Of a stretch of DNA of 64,000 bases, positions 18,920-27,303 are shown piece by piece (within the stretch, counting starts at the first letter, position 1; the number at the start of each line of letters is the position of its first letter). A model generated the notes under the pieces. The model worked only from the letters and a program-made list of their open reading frames with translations. It did no database searches and was not told the DNA's origin. The stretch is from Goodfellowiella coeruleoviolacea (GTDB lineage Bacteria; Actinomycetota; Actinomycetes; Mycobacteriales; Pseudonocardiaceae), in assembly GCF_024171785.1 (NCBI RefSeq), contig NZ_JAMTCK010000006.1, positions 372,001-436,000 of the forward strand, written 5' to 3'. Made by a program: the position numbers and the translations under genes.

Positions 18920-18949
18920 GCTTTGCAAAATAGCAGACTTTGCAAAGTC
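18920..18949. promoter_or_regulatory. Paired TTTGCAAA palindromes upstream of def
   Basis: GACTTTGCAAAGTC (18936-18949) is a perfect 14-bp palindrome, and a second TTTGCAAA lies at 18922-18929, centre-to-centre 17 bp away. The pair sits 83-112 bp upstream of the def start codon and is strikingly AT-rich for this genome. It looks like a double operator for a dimeric regulator. Confidence 0.5.
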
Positions 18950-19157
18950 GATGCGGACGGTGTCACCGGCCAGCGGCTTTGGCGGCGGCTGCCCGACCGC
19001 CGGCGCGCTCCCGGCGGTCGGCTGCCACGCACGGTGCTCCGGCCGGACCGGAGCCGCAGGGCGACCAGGTCCACTTCGTCGGGGACGCCCCCACCAGCGA
19101 CAACACCAGCGCGCGCGACCGGCGCGACCGCTGCTGGCGGCCCCTTCGCCCCACACG

Positions 19158-19270
19158 CCCAGCCCCCACCCACCACCGGGGGGCGAGCCCTGCGCCAGCC
19201 TATCCGCGCACGCGGTGCGGGTGCCCGGCATTGGGCCCGGTTGTGGACAACTCCGCGGGCTGTGGACAAC
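19158..19270 (+). repeat. Dispersed intergenic repeat family 1, copy A
   Basis: A 28-bp core at 19158-19185 (CCCAGCCCCCACCCACC...GGGGGGCG) is identical to the reverse complement of 23287-23314. It is followed by CCAGCCTATC, a variable stretch, then two TGTGGACAAC boxes at 19242 and 19261, 19 bp apart. Same order and spacing occur in copies B and C. Confidence 0.85.
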
Positions 19271-19467
19271 CCGGGCCCCGACCGGGTGATGTTGGGTGGA
19301 ATCCGGCGGGAAGCGCCTAAAATCCGCCGCCCTGGCACGCGTCCCGCCCTGGTCCACCCAGGAGGGCAGCAGCGCCGCTCGCGCCGCCAGCACCCGAGCG
19401 AGTTGTGATCGGCGCCACAGCGCAACGGTGACATGCGGTTGTCGCGCAGCCGCGCCAAGCTGACCGC

Positions 19468-20493
19468 GTGACACACAAAACCCCTGGTAGCAGCCTTCCG
19501 CACAGCGAGTTCAGCGATGCCGCTCCCGGCGCGGCCGTGATGGGCGCGGCCACCACCGGCATTGCCGAGGCAGCCGAAACCCGTGCGTTCAACGAGCAAC
19601 TGGAGCGCCAACTGGCCGAGCGAGTCCCGCTGCACGTGCTCAACGACGCGGTCGCGGCCAGAACCTGGTGGCGGCAGGGCATCGGCGGCAACTCCGGCCC
19701 GGTCGAGCTGGCCGAGGGCAGCTGGCGCGCTGTGCCCGGCCCGGACCGGGAGGTCCCGGTGCGCGTGTTCACCCCGCCCGAGGTGCGCGGGGTCTTCCTG
19801 CACATCCACGGCGGCGGCTTCACCTTCGGCTCGGCCGGCGAGCAGGACCCGCGGCTGTGGCGGCTGGCGCAGCGCGCCCGGGTGGCGGTGGTGAGCGTCG
19901 AGTACCGGCTCGCGCCCGAACACCCCTACCCGGCCGCGCACGACGACTGCGAACAGGTCGCCCGCTGGCTGGTGGCCAACGCCGAGGCCGAGTTCGGCAC
20001 CGACCGGCTGGTCATCGGGGGCGAGTCGGCCGGCGCCAACCTGTCCGCGGCCACCCTGCTGCGGCTGCGCGACCGGCACGACGCGGCCGGCGCGTTCCTG
20101 GCCGCGCAACTGGTCTTCGGCTCCTACGACCTGTCCATGACGCCCAGCCAACGCCTGTGGGGTGAGCGCAACCTGCTGCTGTCCACGCCGACGCTGGCCT
20201 GGTTCCGGGAGAACTACACCCCCGGGTGGTCCGCCGAGGACCGCCGCGACCCGGCCCTCTCCCCGCTGTACGCCAACCTCACCGGGCTGCCGCCGGCGCG
20301 GTTCGTGGTCGGCACCAACGACCCGGTGCTGGACGACTCGCTGTTCATGGCCGCCCGGTGGCAGGCCGCCGGCAACGCCGCCACGCTCGACGTGGTCGCT
20401 GAGGCGCCGCACGGGTTCCCCCTGTTCCCGATCACCGTGGCAGAACAGGAGCTGGTCCGGCAGGAGCGGTTCGTGGCCGCGGCGGTCGCCTAG
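19468..20493 (+). CDS. Alpha/beta hydrolase, hormone-sensitive-lipase (family IV) esterase
   Basis: The 341-residue esterase has the oxyanion motif HIHGGGFTFG, conserved YRLAPEHPYPAA, nucleophile elbow GGESAGAN and a C-terminal EAPHGFPLF bearing the catalytic His; the acid is probably in GTNDPVLDD. Substrate is likely a short-chain ester. GTG 19468 lacks a ribosome binding site and the first 24 residues are not conserved-looking; ATG 19540 is a reasonable alternative start. A WYL regulator follows on the same strand after 66 bp. Confidence 0.88.
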   Translation: MTHKTPGSSLPHSEFSDAAPGAAVMGAATTGIAEAAETRAFNEQLERQLAERVPLHVLNDAVAARTWWRQGIGGNSGPVELAEGSWRAVPGPDREVPVRVFTPPEVRGVFLHIHGGGFTFGSAGEQDPRLWRLAQRARVAVVSVEYRLAPEHPYPAAHDDCEQVARWLVANAEAEFGTDRLVIGGESAGANLSAATLLRLRDRHDAAGAFLAAQLVFGSYDLSMTPSQRLWGERNLLLSTPTLAWFRENYTPGWSAEDRRDPALSPLYANLTGLPPARFVVGTNDPVLDDSLFMAARWQAAGNAATLDVVAEAPHGFPLFPITVAEQELVRQERFVAAAVA

Positions 20494-20559
20494 TAGATCG
20501 CTCAACCGGGCGGTGCCGGCCACCCGATCGGGTGGTGTGCAATAAGGTTTTCGCTTGCC

Positions 20560-21279
20560 ATGACCCGAACTGACCGGCTGTACGCGCTCGTCGAGGAACT
20601 CCGATCGGCGGCACCCCGACCACGGACCGTCGCGCAGCTCGCCGCGCGCTTCGAGGTGTCCTCCCGCACCATCCAACGCGACCTGCAGGCGCTGATGCAC
20701 GCCGGTGTCCCGTTGCGCGCGGCGGCCGGTCGAACCGGCGGCTGGTTCGTCGATCCGGTCATGACCCTGCCCCCGATCAACTTCACCGCCACCGAGATCA
20801 CCGCCATCGCCGTGGCACTGGCCGCCGCCGAGAGCGCCGCACCGTTCTCGGCGGCGGCGCGGAGCGCCATGCAGAAGCTGACCGCGGCGATCGCGGCCGG
20901 CTCGGTGGCACCAGCCCGGGACCTGGCCCGCCGCATCCAGGTCGTGCCCGCGCCGCTGCCCGACGAGATCCTGTCCACTGTGGAGCGGGCCATTGCCGAG
21001 CGTCAGGTGGTGTGGCTGCGGTACGGCGACGCCGCGGGTGAGGAGACCGAGCGCGAGGTCGAACCGGCCGGCCTGCTGACCGCGCGCGGCAGTTGGTACC
21101 TGATCGGCTGGTGCCGGCTCCGCCAGGCCGGCCGGGGCTTCCGGCTGGACCGGATCAGGGCCGCACGCCTCACCGGTGAACCGGCGCCCGCCCACGAACT
21201 GGCCGATCTCGCCGCGGTGTTGCCGGAGGAGACCAAACCGGCTGACGTGTTGGACGCCCTGACCCGCCCGGAGCAGTGA
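20560..21279 (+). CDS. HTH/WYL-domain transcriptional regulator
   Basis: A 239-residue DeoR-like regulator: N-terminal winged HTH (TVAQLAARFEVSSRTIQRDL, about 22-41) followed by GVPLRAAAGRTGGW, then the WYL ligand domain with VWLRYGDAAGEETEREVEP and WYLIGWCRLRQAGRGFRLDRI. WYL domains bind small ligands or nucleic acid and often control neighbouring genes, here presumably the esterase upstream. Start ATG 20560 has only a distant AAGG. Confidence 0.9.
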   Translation: MTRTDRLYALVEELRSAAPRPRTVAQLAARFEVSSRTIQRDLQALMHAGVPLRAAAGRTGGWFVDPVMTLPPINFTATEITAIAVALAAAESAAPFSAAARSAMQKLTAAIAAGSVAPARDLARRIQVVPAPLPDEILSTVERAIAERQVVWLRYGDAAGEETEREVEPAGLLTARGSWYLIGWCRLRQAGRGFRLDRIRAARLTGEPAPAHELADLAAVLPEETKPADVLDALTRPEQ

Positions 21280-21310
21280 CCACCCGGGACCGCACCAGCG
21301 TCCGTCCACC

Positions 21311-21406
21311 TGTGGATAACTCCGTGCCCCGATAGGGACCCTGGGGACCAGCGACAACGCCACTTGTCCACAGCCTGTGGATAAATCTGTGCACAGGTTG
21401 TGGAAA
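21311..21406. other. Cluster of DnaA-box-like sequences
   Basis: TGTGGATAA at 21311-21319 and 21376-21384 (reverse of the consensus TTATCCACA), TTGTCCACA at 21364-21372, plus related TGTGCACAG and TTGTGGAAAA just after. Three full-match boxes fall in 75 bp of non-coding DNA. This is not oriC, as dnaA/dnaN are absent. Confidence 0.55.
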
Positions 21407-21508
21407 AGCGCTTGCGGAGAGCGAAGGAACCCGGGACCGTGGAAGCGCGTCCAAGTAGTGGCGCCGATCACAGGACCGGTGCCGTGGCAGCGCAGGGGGA
21501 GGTGTGCT

Positions 21509-21673
21509 GTGGGCGTCGCAGGGGTGGCGATGATGTTTCTGGCCCTGGCCGCCGTGGTGATGGTGCTCGTTGTTCCGAGCAAGCAGGAGCAGGAGTCCAC
21601 CGCGGACACGCCGGAGGCGTCGTCGGGTGAGTCCGACGAGGTGTCCGGCTGCACCACGGTGCTACCGGGGTGA
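21509..21673 (+). CDS. Small membrane-anchored peptide (54 aa), unknown function
   Basis: GTG 21509 follows AGGGGGAGG at ideal spacing. The product has one N-terminal transmembrane helix (MMFLALAAVVMVLVV) and a short acidic Ser/Glu-rich outside tail ending CTTVLPG. Its stop overlaps GTG 21670 (GTGA), which opens a further 27-codon frame to 21753 whose reality is doubtful. No family recognised. Confidence 0.45.
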   Translation: MGVAGVAMMFLALAAVVMVLVVPSKQEQESTADTPEASSGESDEVSGCTTVLPG

Positions 21674-21896
21674 ACCTGGCCGACGAGGCCGCCGGACGGG
21701 TGATGACCGACCTGGCCAGCCGGACCGGTGGCTGGGGCCGGGGCGCGCGGTGACCGCGCGAACCCGGTCCACTGTGGAGTGATCAGCACGCGGGGTCCGC
21801 GCGTCGCTGCTCGGCTGTTCCTGGTCGTGGTGGGTGGCTGGTCGCCGGTGCCCGGTTCCGGCCGGGCCGTGGCGGGCGGCCGGAACCAGGCCGAGG

Positions 21897-22871
21897 TCAG
21901 CCGGGCAGCGGCGCCGTGCCAATGCCCCGCATGGTGCCCGTGACCAGGCGGACGGCCTCGGCGTAGCAGGTGATGTTGGTGAAGCCCTCGGCCCAGCTCA
22001 TCGCGTTGGGCATGCGCCAGGTGGTCCACACGTCCTGCCGGCCGCTCGCCCCGAGGTAGGCCGTCATCGCCCGGTCGCAGTGCTCGCGCGCGGCGTTGTT
22101 CATCGCCTCGGCGCTGGGGACCGGGTCGGTGGGCTTACCGAGGGGCAGCACGCTGGGCAGGGCCTCACCGAGGTGCGGCTGGTCGCAGCCGGTCATGGTC
22201 AGCTGCGCGTCCTTGGACGGCGACCCGGCCGAGCAGCGCTGGAACGCGTTGAACTTGCCGTCGGCCAGCGCGTTGCGCAGCGATCCGGTGCGGCGCACGG
22301 GCTGGCCGTCCGAGCCCACCTCGATCACCGAGCAGAGCAGCCAGCGGTCGCTGTCGCGCCAGCCCCGCTGGCTCGGCCAGAACGCCCAGACCTGCAGCCG
22401 GGTGGCGTCCGCGTCCTGACCGCCCAGGTAGTCGGTGAGCGCGGCGCGGCACGGCGGCACCGCGGCCGAGCGCAGGACCTCCTCGCCGGGATACTCGGCG
22501 GGCAGGTCAGCCGGCAACTGGCCGCTGCTGATGCTCTCCGCCTCGTGCGCCTGGGCGCAGTCGAGTGGCACGAACTCGGCGGAGTTGAAGCACTGCCCGG
22601 GCGTGGGCAGACCACTGGCCCCGGTCAGCCCGGGCGGAGCCGGCACGCGGTTGCCCGGTGCCCGCTGACCGGCGGCCGACTGGTCGGCCTGGTCCGGGTT
22701 GTCCGACCGGTCCGCCTGGCCGGCCTGACCTGCCTGGTCAGCGCCGGACTTCAGGGCGGGCGCCGCAAGGGGTGTTCCCGCGACAGTCGACTGCGTGCAC
22801 GCGGTCAGCGTTGCCACGGCGGACAGCGCGACAACCGCCAGGGTCAGCCGCGGACGCCGCGAGCCGCTCAT
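21897..22871 (-). CDS. Lipoprotein with septum-formation domain
   Basis: A 324-residue exported protein. The N-terminus is a lipoprotein signal with lipobox LTAC at about residues 22-25. A Gln/Ala/Asp-rich linker (GQAGQADRSDNPDQADQ) leads to a Cys-rich domain beginning GQCFNSAEFVPLDCAQAHEAE, the pattern of the actinobacterial septum-formation family, apparently in two related halves (second PSKDAQLTMTGCDQPHLGE). Eight or more Cys suggest disulfides outside the membrane. ATG 22871 has GAGGTGGGG upstream. It probably acts at the cell surface in growth or division, by family analogy only. Confidence 0.82.
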   Translation of the reverse strand: MSGSRRPRLTLAVVALSAVATLTACTQSTVAGTPLAAPALKSGADQAGQAGQADRSDNPDQADQSAAGQRAPGNRVPAPPGLTGASGLPTPGQCFNSAEFVPLDCAQAHEAESISSGQLPADLPAEYPGEEVLRSAAVPPCRAALTDYLGGQDADATRLQVWAFWPSQRGWRDSDRWLLCSVIEVGSDGQPVRRTGSLRNALADGKFNAFQRCSAGSPSKDAQLTMTGCDQPHLGEALPSVLPLGKPTDPVPSAEAMNNAAREHCDRAMTAYLGASGRQDVWTTWRMPNAMSWAEGFTNITCYAEAVRLVTGTMRGIGTAPLPG

Positions 22872-23848
22872 GTCCCCACCTCGTCGGCACAGCTCAGCTG
22901 AGCTGTGCCAGCGCCCGCGAAAGCACCGTCCCGGGCGACGGGGGCGCGGCCGTTCTCCGCGGCGCCGCCGGTGCTGGTGGGCAGGCCGGCTCGGGCGGGG
23001 CCGCGACCGTTGCCGGGCCTGCCGGTTCTCCCGGTCCTGCCGGTTTCTCCGGGCCTACCACTGTTGCCGGGCCTGCCGGATTCCGCGACAACTCCGAACC
23101 AGAGCAGGTGGACGCGCGTGGTCCGGTGGTGAATGCACGCGGGCCGCCGGAGGATGCCACAACGTGGCTGGCGCGCCCGTTTTCCACCCGATCGTGGCGC
23201 GAGTTGTCCACAGCCACCCGAGTTGTCCACAGCTTCCGCCATCCCCCTGGTTTTCCAGGCCAGCGCCGATAGGCTGGAGCAGGGCACGCCCCCCGGTGGT
23301 GGGTGGGGGCTGGGATTGGGCTGGTGGAAGAGCTGTTCGCGACTGCGGTGTGGTCGCGGTGCGGTGGTGTCGGATGGTGCTGGTCGCTGCCTGGCCGCGG
23401 TCGTGGTGCACTGCCGGCGGACGCGTGGTTTGGCAGGCTCGTTCACGGGGTACCCCCTCCTGTTGCCCCGGTGATGGGCTGGTCCCGCCCCCGCACGGTA
23501 CCCCCGAGGCGTACACCAAAACAGGTGAGTTAGTACCTCCACCAGTGGTGTTTATGCGTCTACCAGTAGTAGCCCGCGTTTCTTCACCACGACTCACGCC
23601 ACTCTTGTGGTGGTGTCGTGCCCTTCCACATCGGCGCCACGTGTCACTCCGTGGTCGCTCAGCTCGCGCTTTGCCGGCCTACTGACCGGTTGCCGATTTC
23701 GCCACTCGGGTTCACCAACCCGCAACCGCGCGCCGTCGAGAAAGGCGGCCACGGATTCGCTCGAATTCTCGGCAAAAGCTGACCACGACTCGTGCGGCGG
23801 GCGCGCATTGACCTTTCCCAGTGTTGGCGAGTCGCCGCCGGGCGGCGC
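22872..23848. other. Intergenic stretch of 977 bp
   Basis: The longest gene-free stretch. It includes a GGxxCTGCC-rich section at about 22975-23090 that reads as Gly-Pro-Ala triplets in one frame, repeat family 1 copy B (23204-23314), and a less GC-rich part at 23500-23600. I found no convincing start, domain or codon pattern for a gene. Confidence 0.5.
23204..23314 (-). repeat. Dispersed intergenic repeat family 1, copy B
   Basis: Inverted relative to copy A. TTGTCCACAG boxes at 23204 and 23223 are 19 bp apart; the reverse complement of CCAGCCTATC is at about 23268-23277 and the 28-bp core at 23287-23314 is identical to copy A. Confidence 0.85.
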
Positions 23849-24886
23849 TCAGCCACCGGCCGGCCGACTCGCGCCGGGACTCGACGCCGCGCGGAACCGG
23901 ATGCGCTGGCCCGGTCGGGCCTGGGCGGCACGGTCGATGTCCGCGTCGACCACCACGGCGATCACCGGGTACCCGCCGGTCAGCGGGTGGTCGGCGAGGA
24001 ACAGGGTGGGCTGGCCGGACGGTGGCACCTGGAGCGCGCCGCGCACCATGCCCTCGCTGGGCAGTTCCCCGGTCCGAGCGCGGGCCAGCGCCGGTCCGGA
24101 CAGCCGCATGCCCACCCGGTCCATCTCCGAGGTCACCAGGTAGGGCTCGGTCACCAGGTGTTCCCTGGCCTCGGCGGTGAACCAGTCGTCGCGCGGGCCG
24201 AACAGCACGCGCAGCCACACCTCGTCGCCACCGGGCCCGGGCACCGGGGCGAAGTCGATGGCGGGCAGCGGGTTGGCGGCGACACCGACCGGCAGGACCG
24301 CGCCCGCGCTGAGCCGGTCCGGTCCGATGTTCGCCAGCGTGTCCGTGGACCGGGAGCCCAGCACCGGGGGCACGGTGATGCCGCCCCGCACCGCCAGGTA
24401 CGAGCGCAGTCCGCTGGCCGGCGGGTCCAGCCACAGCTCCTCGCCGGGCCGCAGGTGGAAGACCGCGTTGACCGCACGGGCTCGGGCACGACCGTCCGGT
24501 GCCGTGGTGCGCAGCGGACACGGCGCGCCGGTCACCGCCACCACCAGGTGGCCGATCGCCCGGACCCCCAGGCCGCCGAAGGTCACCTCGATGCCCGCGG
24601 CCGCCACCGGGTTGCCCACCAACCGGTTGGCCAGCGCCAGCGCCCCCCGGTCGGCCGCACCACCGTGTCCGACGCCCAGCGACGCCTGGCCGGGCCGCCC
24701 CAGGTCCTGCAGGACCGCGAGCATGCCGGTGGCCAGCACGCGCAGGCCCCGCTGCGGCGCGTCGCAAGCCGGAGCCGCGGCGCAAGCCGAAGCCGCGGCG
24801 CTGGCCGGCACCGGACCAGCGGGCGCTGTGCCCTCGGGGTGTGCGGGGCCCGCGGGGTGCGCGGTGCTGTCGGCGGGTCCGGGCAT
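23849..24886 (-). CDS. pxpC: 5-oxoprolinase subunit C-like (biotin-dependent carboxyltransferase family)
   Basis: A 345-residue protein of the PxpC/KipA/urea-carboxylase C-terminal family. After a 45-residue Ala-rich lead comes LQDLGRPGQASLGVGHGGAADRGALALANRLVGN, then GSRSTDTLANIGPDRLSAG and FLADHPLTGGYPVIAVV, all characteristic. With PxpB it forms the part of ATP-dependent 5-oxoprolinase that cleaves pyroglutamate to glutamate. ATG 24886 begins one base after the pxpB stop (TGACATG), so the two are coupled. The Cys/Ala-rich N-terminal extension is longer than usual, so an internal start near LRVLATGML cannot be excluded. Confidence 0.88.
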   Translation of the reverse strand: MPGPADSTAHPAGPAHPEGTAPAGPVPASAAASACAAAPACDAPQRGLRVLATGMLAVLQDLGRPGQASLGVGHGGAADRGALALANRLVGNPVAAAGIEVTFGGLGVRAIGHLVVAVTGAPCPLRTTAPDGRARARAVNAVFHLRPGEELWLDPPASGLRSYLAVRGGITVPPVLGSRSTDTLANIGPDRLSAGAVLPVGVAANPLPAIDFAPVPGPGGDEVWLRVLFGPRDDWFTAEAREHLVTEPYLVTSEMDRVGMRLSGPALARARTGELPSEGMVRGALQVPPSGQPTLFLADHPLTGGYPVIAVVVDADIDRAAQARPGQRIRFRAASSPGASRPAGG

Positions 24887-24887
24887 G

Positions 24888-25553
24888 TCAGGTGGCCTCC
24901 ACAAAGCGCACGCGCACCCCGGGGCGGAGCAGCGCGGGGGGTTGTCGGTCGGTGTCCCACAGCACGGCGTCGGTGTGGCCGATGAGCTGCCAGCCACCGG
25001 GCGTGGCGACCGGGTAGACCCCGGTGAACCGGTCGGCCAGGGCCACCGAGCCGGCCGGCACCCGCACCCGTGAGGTGGTCCGCCTTGGCACCCGCAGCCG
25101 GTCGTCACCGCCGACCAGGTAGCCGAAGCCGGGGGCGAAACCGCAGAAGGCGACCCGCCACAGCGTGCCGGTGTGCGCGGCGACCACCTCGCGCTCGGTC
25201 AGTCCGGTGAGCGCGGCGACCTCGGCCAGGTCGGGCCCCTGGTAGTGGACGCTGATCCGCACGGTCTCGGCCTGGGCGTCGGCCTGCTGCCTGGGCAGGT
25301 AGCGGACCTCGCGCAGGGCCTGGGCCAGCCTGGCCAGATCAGCGCTGGGCACGGCCTTGACCAGCAGCGTGGTGGAGGCCGGCACCAGGTCCAGCACCCC
25401 GGCGGGCGGGTTGGCGCGCAGGCTGTCGTAGAGCCCGAGCACGGCCCGCAGGTCGGGCAGTTCGACCAGCAGGGCGTGGCTCCCGCAGGGCAGCACCCGC
25501 ATGTCGGGGGCTGCTGGGCGCCCGGCGTCGGACGGCTGATCGGGGTGGGTCAT
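24888..25553 (-). CDS. pxpB: 5-oxoprolinase subunit B-like (PxpB/KipI family)
   Basis: A 221-residue protein with the family layout: N-terminal ferredoxin-like part (DMRVLPCGSHALLVEL) and C-terminal cyclophilin-like part with the signature FCGFAPGFGYLVG and VPAGSVALADRFTGVYP. Partner of PxpC. The usual PxpA (LamB/YcsF) gene is missing from this locus and may be elsewhere. ATG 25553 overlaps the stop of a small upstream frame (ATGA) and has AGGA at 7-nt spacing. Confidence 0.9.
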   Translation of the reverse strand: MTHPDQPSDAGRPAAPDMRVLPCGSHALLVELPDLRAVLGLYDSLRANPPAGVLDLVPASTTLLVKAVPSADLARLAQALREVRYLPRQQADAQAETVRISVHYQGPDLAEVAALTGLTEREVVAAHTGTLWRVAFCGFAPGFGYLVGGDDRLRVPRRTTSRVRVPAGSVALADRFTGVYPVATPGGWQLIGHTDAVLWDTDRQPPALLRPGVRVRFVEAT

Positions 25554-25825
25554 GTGGGCAGTCCTGGTGGGTCGGGGGCGAACGCCGGTGCTGGCCCGCC
25601 CGCGGCGGCCGGCGCGTCCCGGGTCGCGCGGGCCGTGGTCACGGCGCTGGGGCTGACCCCGGACATCCGGTCCGCGGTGGTGCGTGCCCGGCTGGGCCGG
25701 TCATCGGTGGTGGTGTGCCCGGCCGCGACCAGGTTGACACAGCCGCCGGTGGGACCGGCCTGGTCACGCGGGACCGCGCCGGACCGGGCGCGGGGTCGCG
25801 CGCCGCGATCGGCGGTGACGTCCAC
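25550..25825 (-). CDS. Hypothetical 91-aa protein leading the pxpBC operon
   Basis: GTG 25825 is preceded by a perfect GGAGGTGA, and the stop overlaps the pxpB start as ATGA. Both suggest a translated leader gene of the operon. The product is Ala/Pro/Thr/Arg-rich with no hydrophobic core and no recognisable domain; it is not PxpA, which is about 250 residues and opens with a DLNxDLGE motif. It may be a decayed gene or a coupling leader. Confidence 0.45.
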   Translation of the reverse strand: MDVTADRGARPRARSGAVPRDQAGPTGGCVNLVAAGHTTTDDRPSRARTTADRMSGVSPSAVTTARATRDAPAAAGGPAPAFAPDPPGLPT

Positions 25826-25862
25826 GACTCACCTCCGTGGTCGAGTACAGCAGCCAATGTAG

Positions 25863-25879
25863 GGATCGTTGAACAATCC
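25863..25879. promoter_or_regulatory. Candidate GntR operator upstream of the pxp operon
   Basis: GGATCGTTGAACAATCC has matching ends (GGAT/ATCC) and inner GTT/AAC symmetry, in the 238-bp gap between the pxp leader gene and the divergent GntR gene. FCD-type GntR proteins bind short AT-containing palindromes like this. Confidence 0.45.
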
Positions 25880-26063
25880 TTCAATACTGCCCCGGTTCAC
25901 CGCTGTTGTTGATCGTTGCTGGCCACCGCGGTCCACCGCGTCGAAGATGGGAACCTGCCGAAGATGGGAAGCTGTTGACAGGCTCACCGGCTCGCCCCGG
26001 TGGGCGCAGCAACACGGCTCCCACCGGGCCGCACCCGGTGATCCGCTTTCACCTGGAGTGGCG

Positions 26064-26795
26064 ATGACGACCGCGCGGACGGACGACTGGTTGGGTTCCC
26101 TGGCCAGGGGCAGGGTGGACCTGGGCCGGTCCAGCACGGCCGAACGGGTCGCCAGGCTGCTGCGCGCCCGGGTGCTGGAGGGCGACCTGGCCCCCGGCCT
26201 GCGGTTGTCCGAGGAGGCGATCGGCGGGGCGCTCAGCGTCTCCCGCAACACGCTGCGCGAGGCGTTCCGGCTGCTCACCCAGGACCGCCTGCTGGTGCAC
26301 GAGTACAGCAGGGGGGTGTTCGTCCGGATCCCCACCGAGCAGGACGTCAAAGACCTCTACCAGGCTCGGCGGATCATCGAGTGCGGAGCGCTGCGCGCCT
26401 GGCCGACGGCGGCCGACGCGGCGCGCGCGGCCGTGCGCGCCGCCGTGGACGAGGGCAGGCAGGCGGCCGAGCAGCAGCGCTGGGTCCAGTTGGGCACCGC
26501 CAACATGCGCTTCCACGAGGCCGTGGCCGGGCTGGCCGGCAGCGAGCGGGTGAACGAGGCGGTTGACCGGCTGCTCGCCGAGTTGCGGCTGGTCTTCCAC
26601 GTGATGGGCGATCCGAGGCGGTTCCACGAGCGGTACCTGCCGTGGAACGAGGAGATCCTGGGCCTGCTCACCAGCGGGGCGGTCGACCGGGCCGAGCGGG
26701 CCATGGCCGAGTACCTGAACGCGGCCGAGGAACAGATAGTGACCGCCTACCGGGACGGCCGGGTGGTCGTGGCCTACGGTGCGGGCCAGCCCTGA
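26064..26795 (+). CDS. GntR-family regulator, FCD (FadR-like) subfamily
   Basis: A 243-residue regulator. N-terminal winged HTH: TAERVARLLRARVLEGDLAPGLRLSEEAIGGALSVSRNTLREAFRLL (about 22-68, the GntR signature). The C-terminal FCD helical bundle carries metal/ligand residues such as NMRFHEAVAGLAG and RFHERYLPWNEEIL. It is divergent from pxpBC and just upstream of a DUF3311/symporter pair on its own strand, so it probably controls uptake and use of one small acid, perhaps 5-oxoproline. ATG 26064 follows GGAG. Confidence 0.9.
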   Translation: MTTARTDDWLGSLARGRVDLGRSSTAERVARLLRARVLEGDLAPGLRLSEEAIGGALSVSRNTLREAFRLLTQDRLLVHEYSRGVFVRIPTEQDVKDLYQARRIIECGALRAWPTAADAARAAVRAAVDEGRQAAEQQRWVQLGTANMRFHEAVAGLAGSERVNEAVDRLLAELRLVFHVMGDPRRFHERYLPWNEEILGLLTSGAVDRAERAMAEYLNAAEEQIVTAYRDGRVVVAYGAGQP

Positions 26796-26909
26796 GCCGA
26801 GATCCGATGTCATGACGCGGGGTAGCGCGGCGTAATGCCCGAAAAGCGGCTATTTCTCCCATATGTTGGGAAAATCAGTCACGATTTGAGCACCGCATCC
26901 GACGTTAAC

Positions 26910-26927
26910 CGTCACGATACGGTGACG
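26910..26927. promoter_or_regulatory. Inverted repeat upstream of the symporter operon
   Basis: CGTCAC (26910-26915) and GTGACG (26922-26927) flank a 6-bp centre, about 80 bp before the DUF3311 start. It could be an operator, but it does not resemble the candidate site before pxpBC. Confidence 0.35.
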
Positions 26928-27006
26928 TAGTCCCACCGTCGGCCTAACATCCCGGACACGCCCCGTTATCAGGGGCCGCCCCACGGGCCGTCGGAGGACA
27001 ACTCTC

Positions 27007-27303
27007 ATGCCGTCAGCTCCACCGCGTCAGGCCGACAGCGGCGCCCGCCGCTCCGGCCTGCGCTGGAACGCCTGGAACCTGCTGTTGCTGGTTCCCCTGC
27101 TCATGCTCATCACCTCGTGGTTCAACCTCGACCAGCCGCGGCTGCTCGGGATGCCGTTCTTCTACTGGTACCAGTTCGCCTTCGTCCCGGTCGGCGTGAT
27201 CTGCGTCGGTCTGGTCTACCTGAAGACCAGGGACGAACCCGTGCGCACCGACCAGCCCGACCGGCTCGGCGTTGACGACCTCGACGAGGGGGGCAAGGCG
27301 TGA
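27007..27303 (+). CDS. DUF3311 family small membrane protein
   Basis: A 98-residue protein with two transmembrane helices (NLLLLVPLLMLITSWFNL, then YQFAFVPVGVICVGLVYL) and a charged C-terminal tail. DUF3311 proteins are almost always encoded just before an SSS-family symporter and are probably an accessory subunit. GGAGGA precedes ATG 27007. The stop overlaps the next start (GTGA). Confidence 0.88.
   Translation: MPSAPPRQADSGARRSGLRWNAWNLLLLVPLLMLITSWFNLDQPRLLGMPFFYWYQFAFVPVGVICVGLVYLKTRDEPVRTDQPDRLGVDDLDEGGKA

Larger units (their letters stand above)
18838..19467. other. Intergenic stretch of 630 bp
   Basis: Contains the def upstream palindromes (18920-18949) and repeat family 1 copy A (19158-19270). 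Frames across it consist of repeat-derived low-complexity translations and are not supported as genes. Confidence 0.5.

Noticed and set aside
21311-21406. Chromosomal replication origin
   Set aside because: DnaA boxes occur, but dnaA, dnaN, rpmH and an AT-rich unwinding region are absent.
21670-21753. A 27-codon frame overlapping the small membrane peptide stop by GTGA
   Set aside because: Overlap alone is weak evidence; no recognisable pattern and no independent ribosome binding site.
18289-22029. A 1246-codon minus-strand frame covering def, the esterase and the WYL gene
   Set aside because: Only its last 183 codons are def. The rest is antisense to well-supported genes and low-complexity, a by-product of high GC at third positions.
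22658-23272. A collagen-like Gly-X-Y stretch in plus-strand translation
   Set aside because: No start, signal or conserved ends; it runs into repeat family 1 and fits a degenerate GC-rich repeat rather than a protein.
25550-25825. PxpA (5-oxoprolinase subunit A) or a fragment of it
   Set aside because: Too short and lacking the DLNxDLGE opening and His-rich motifs in any frame.
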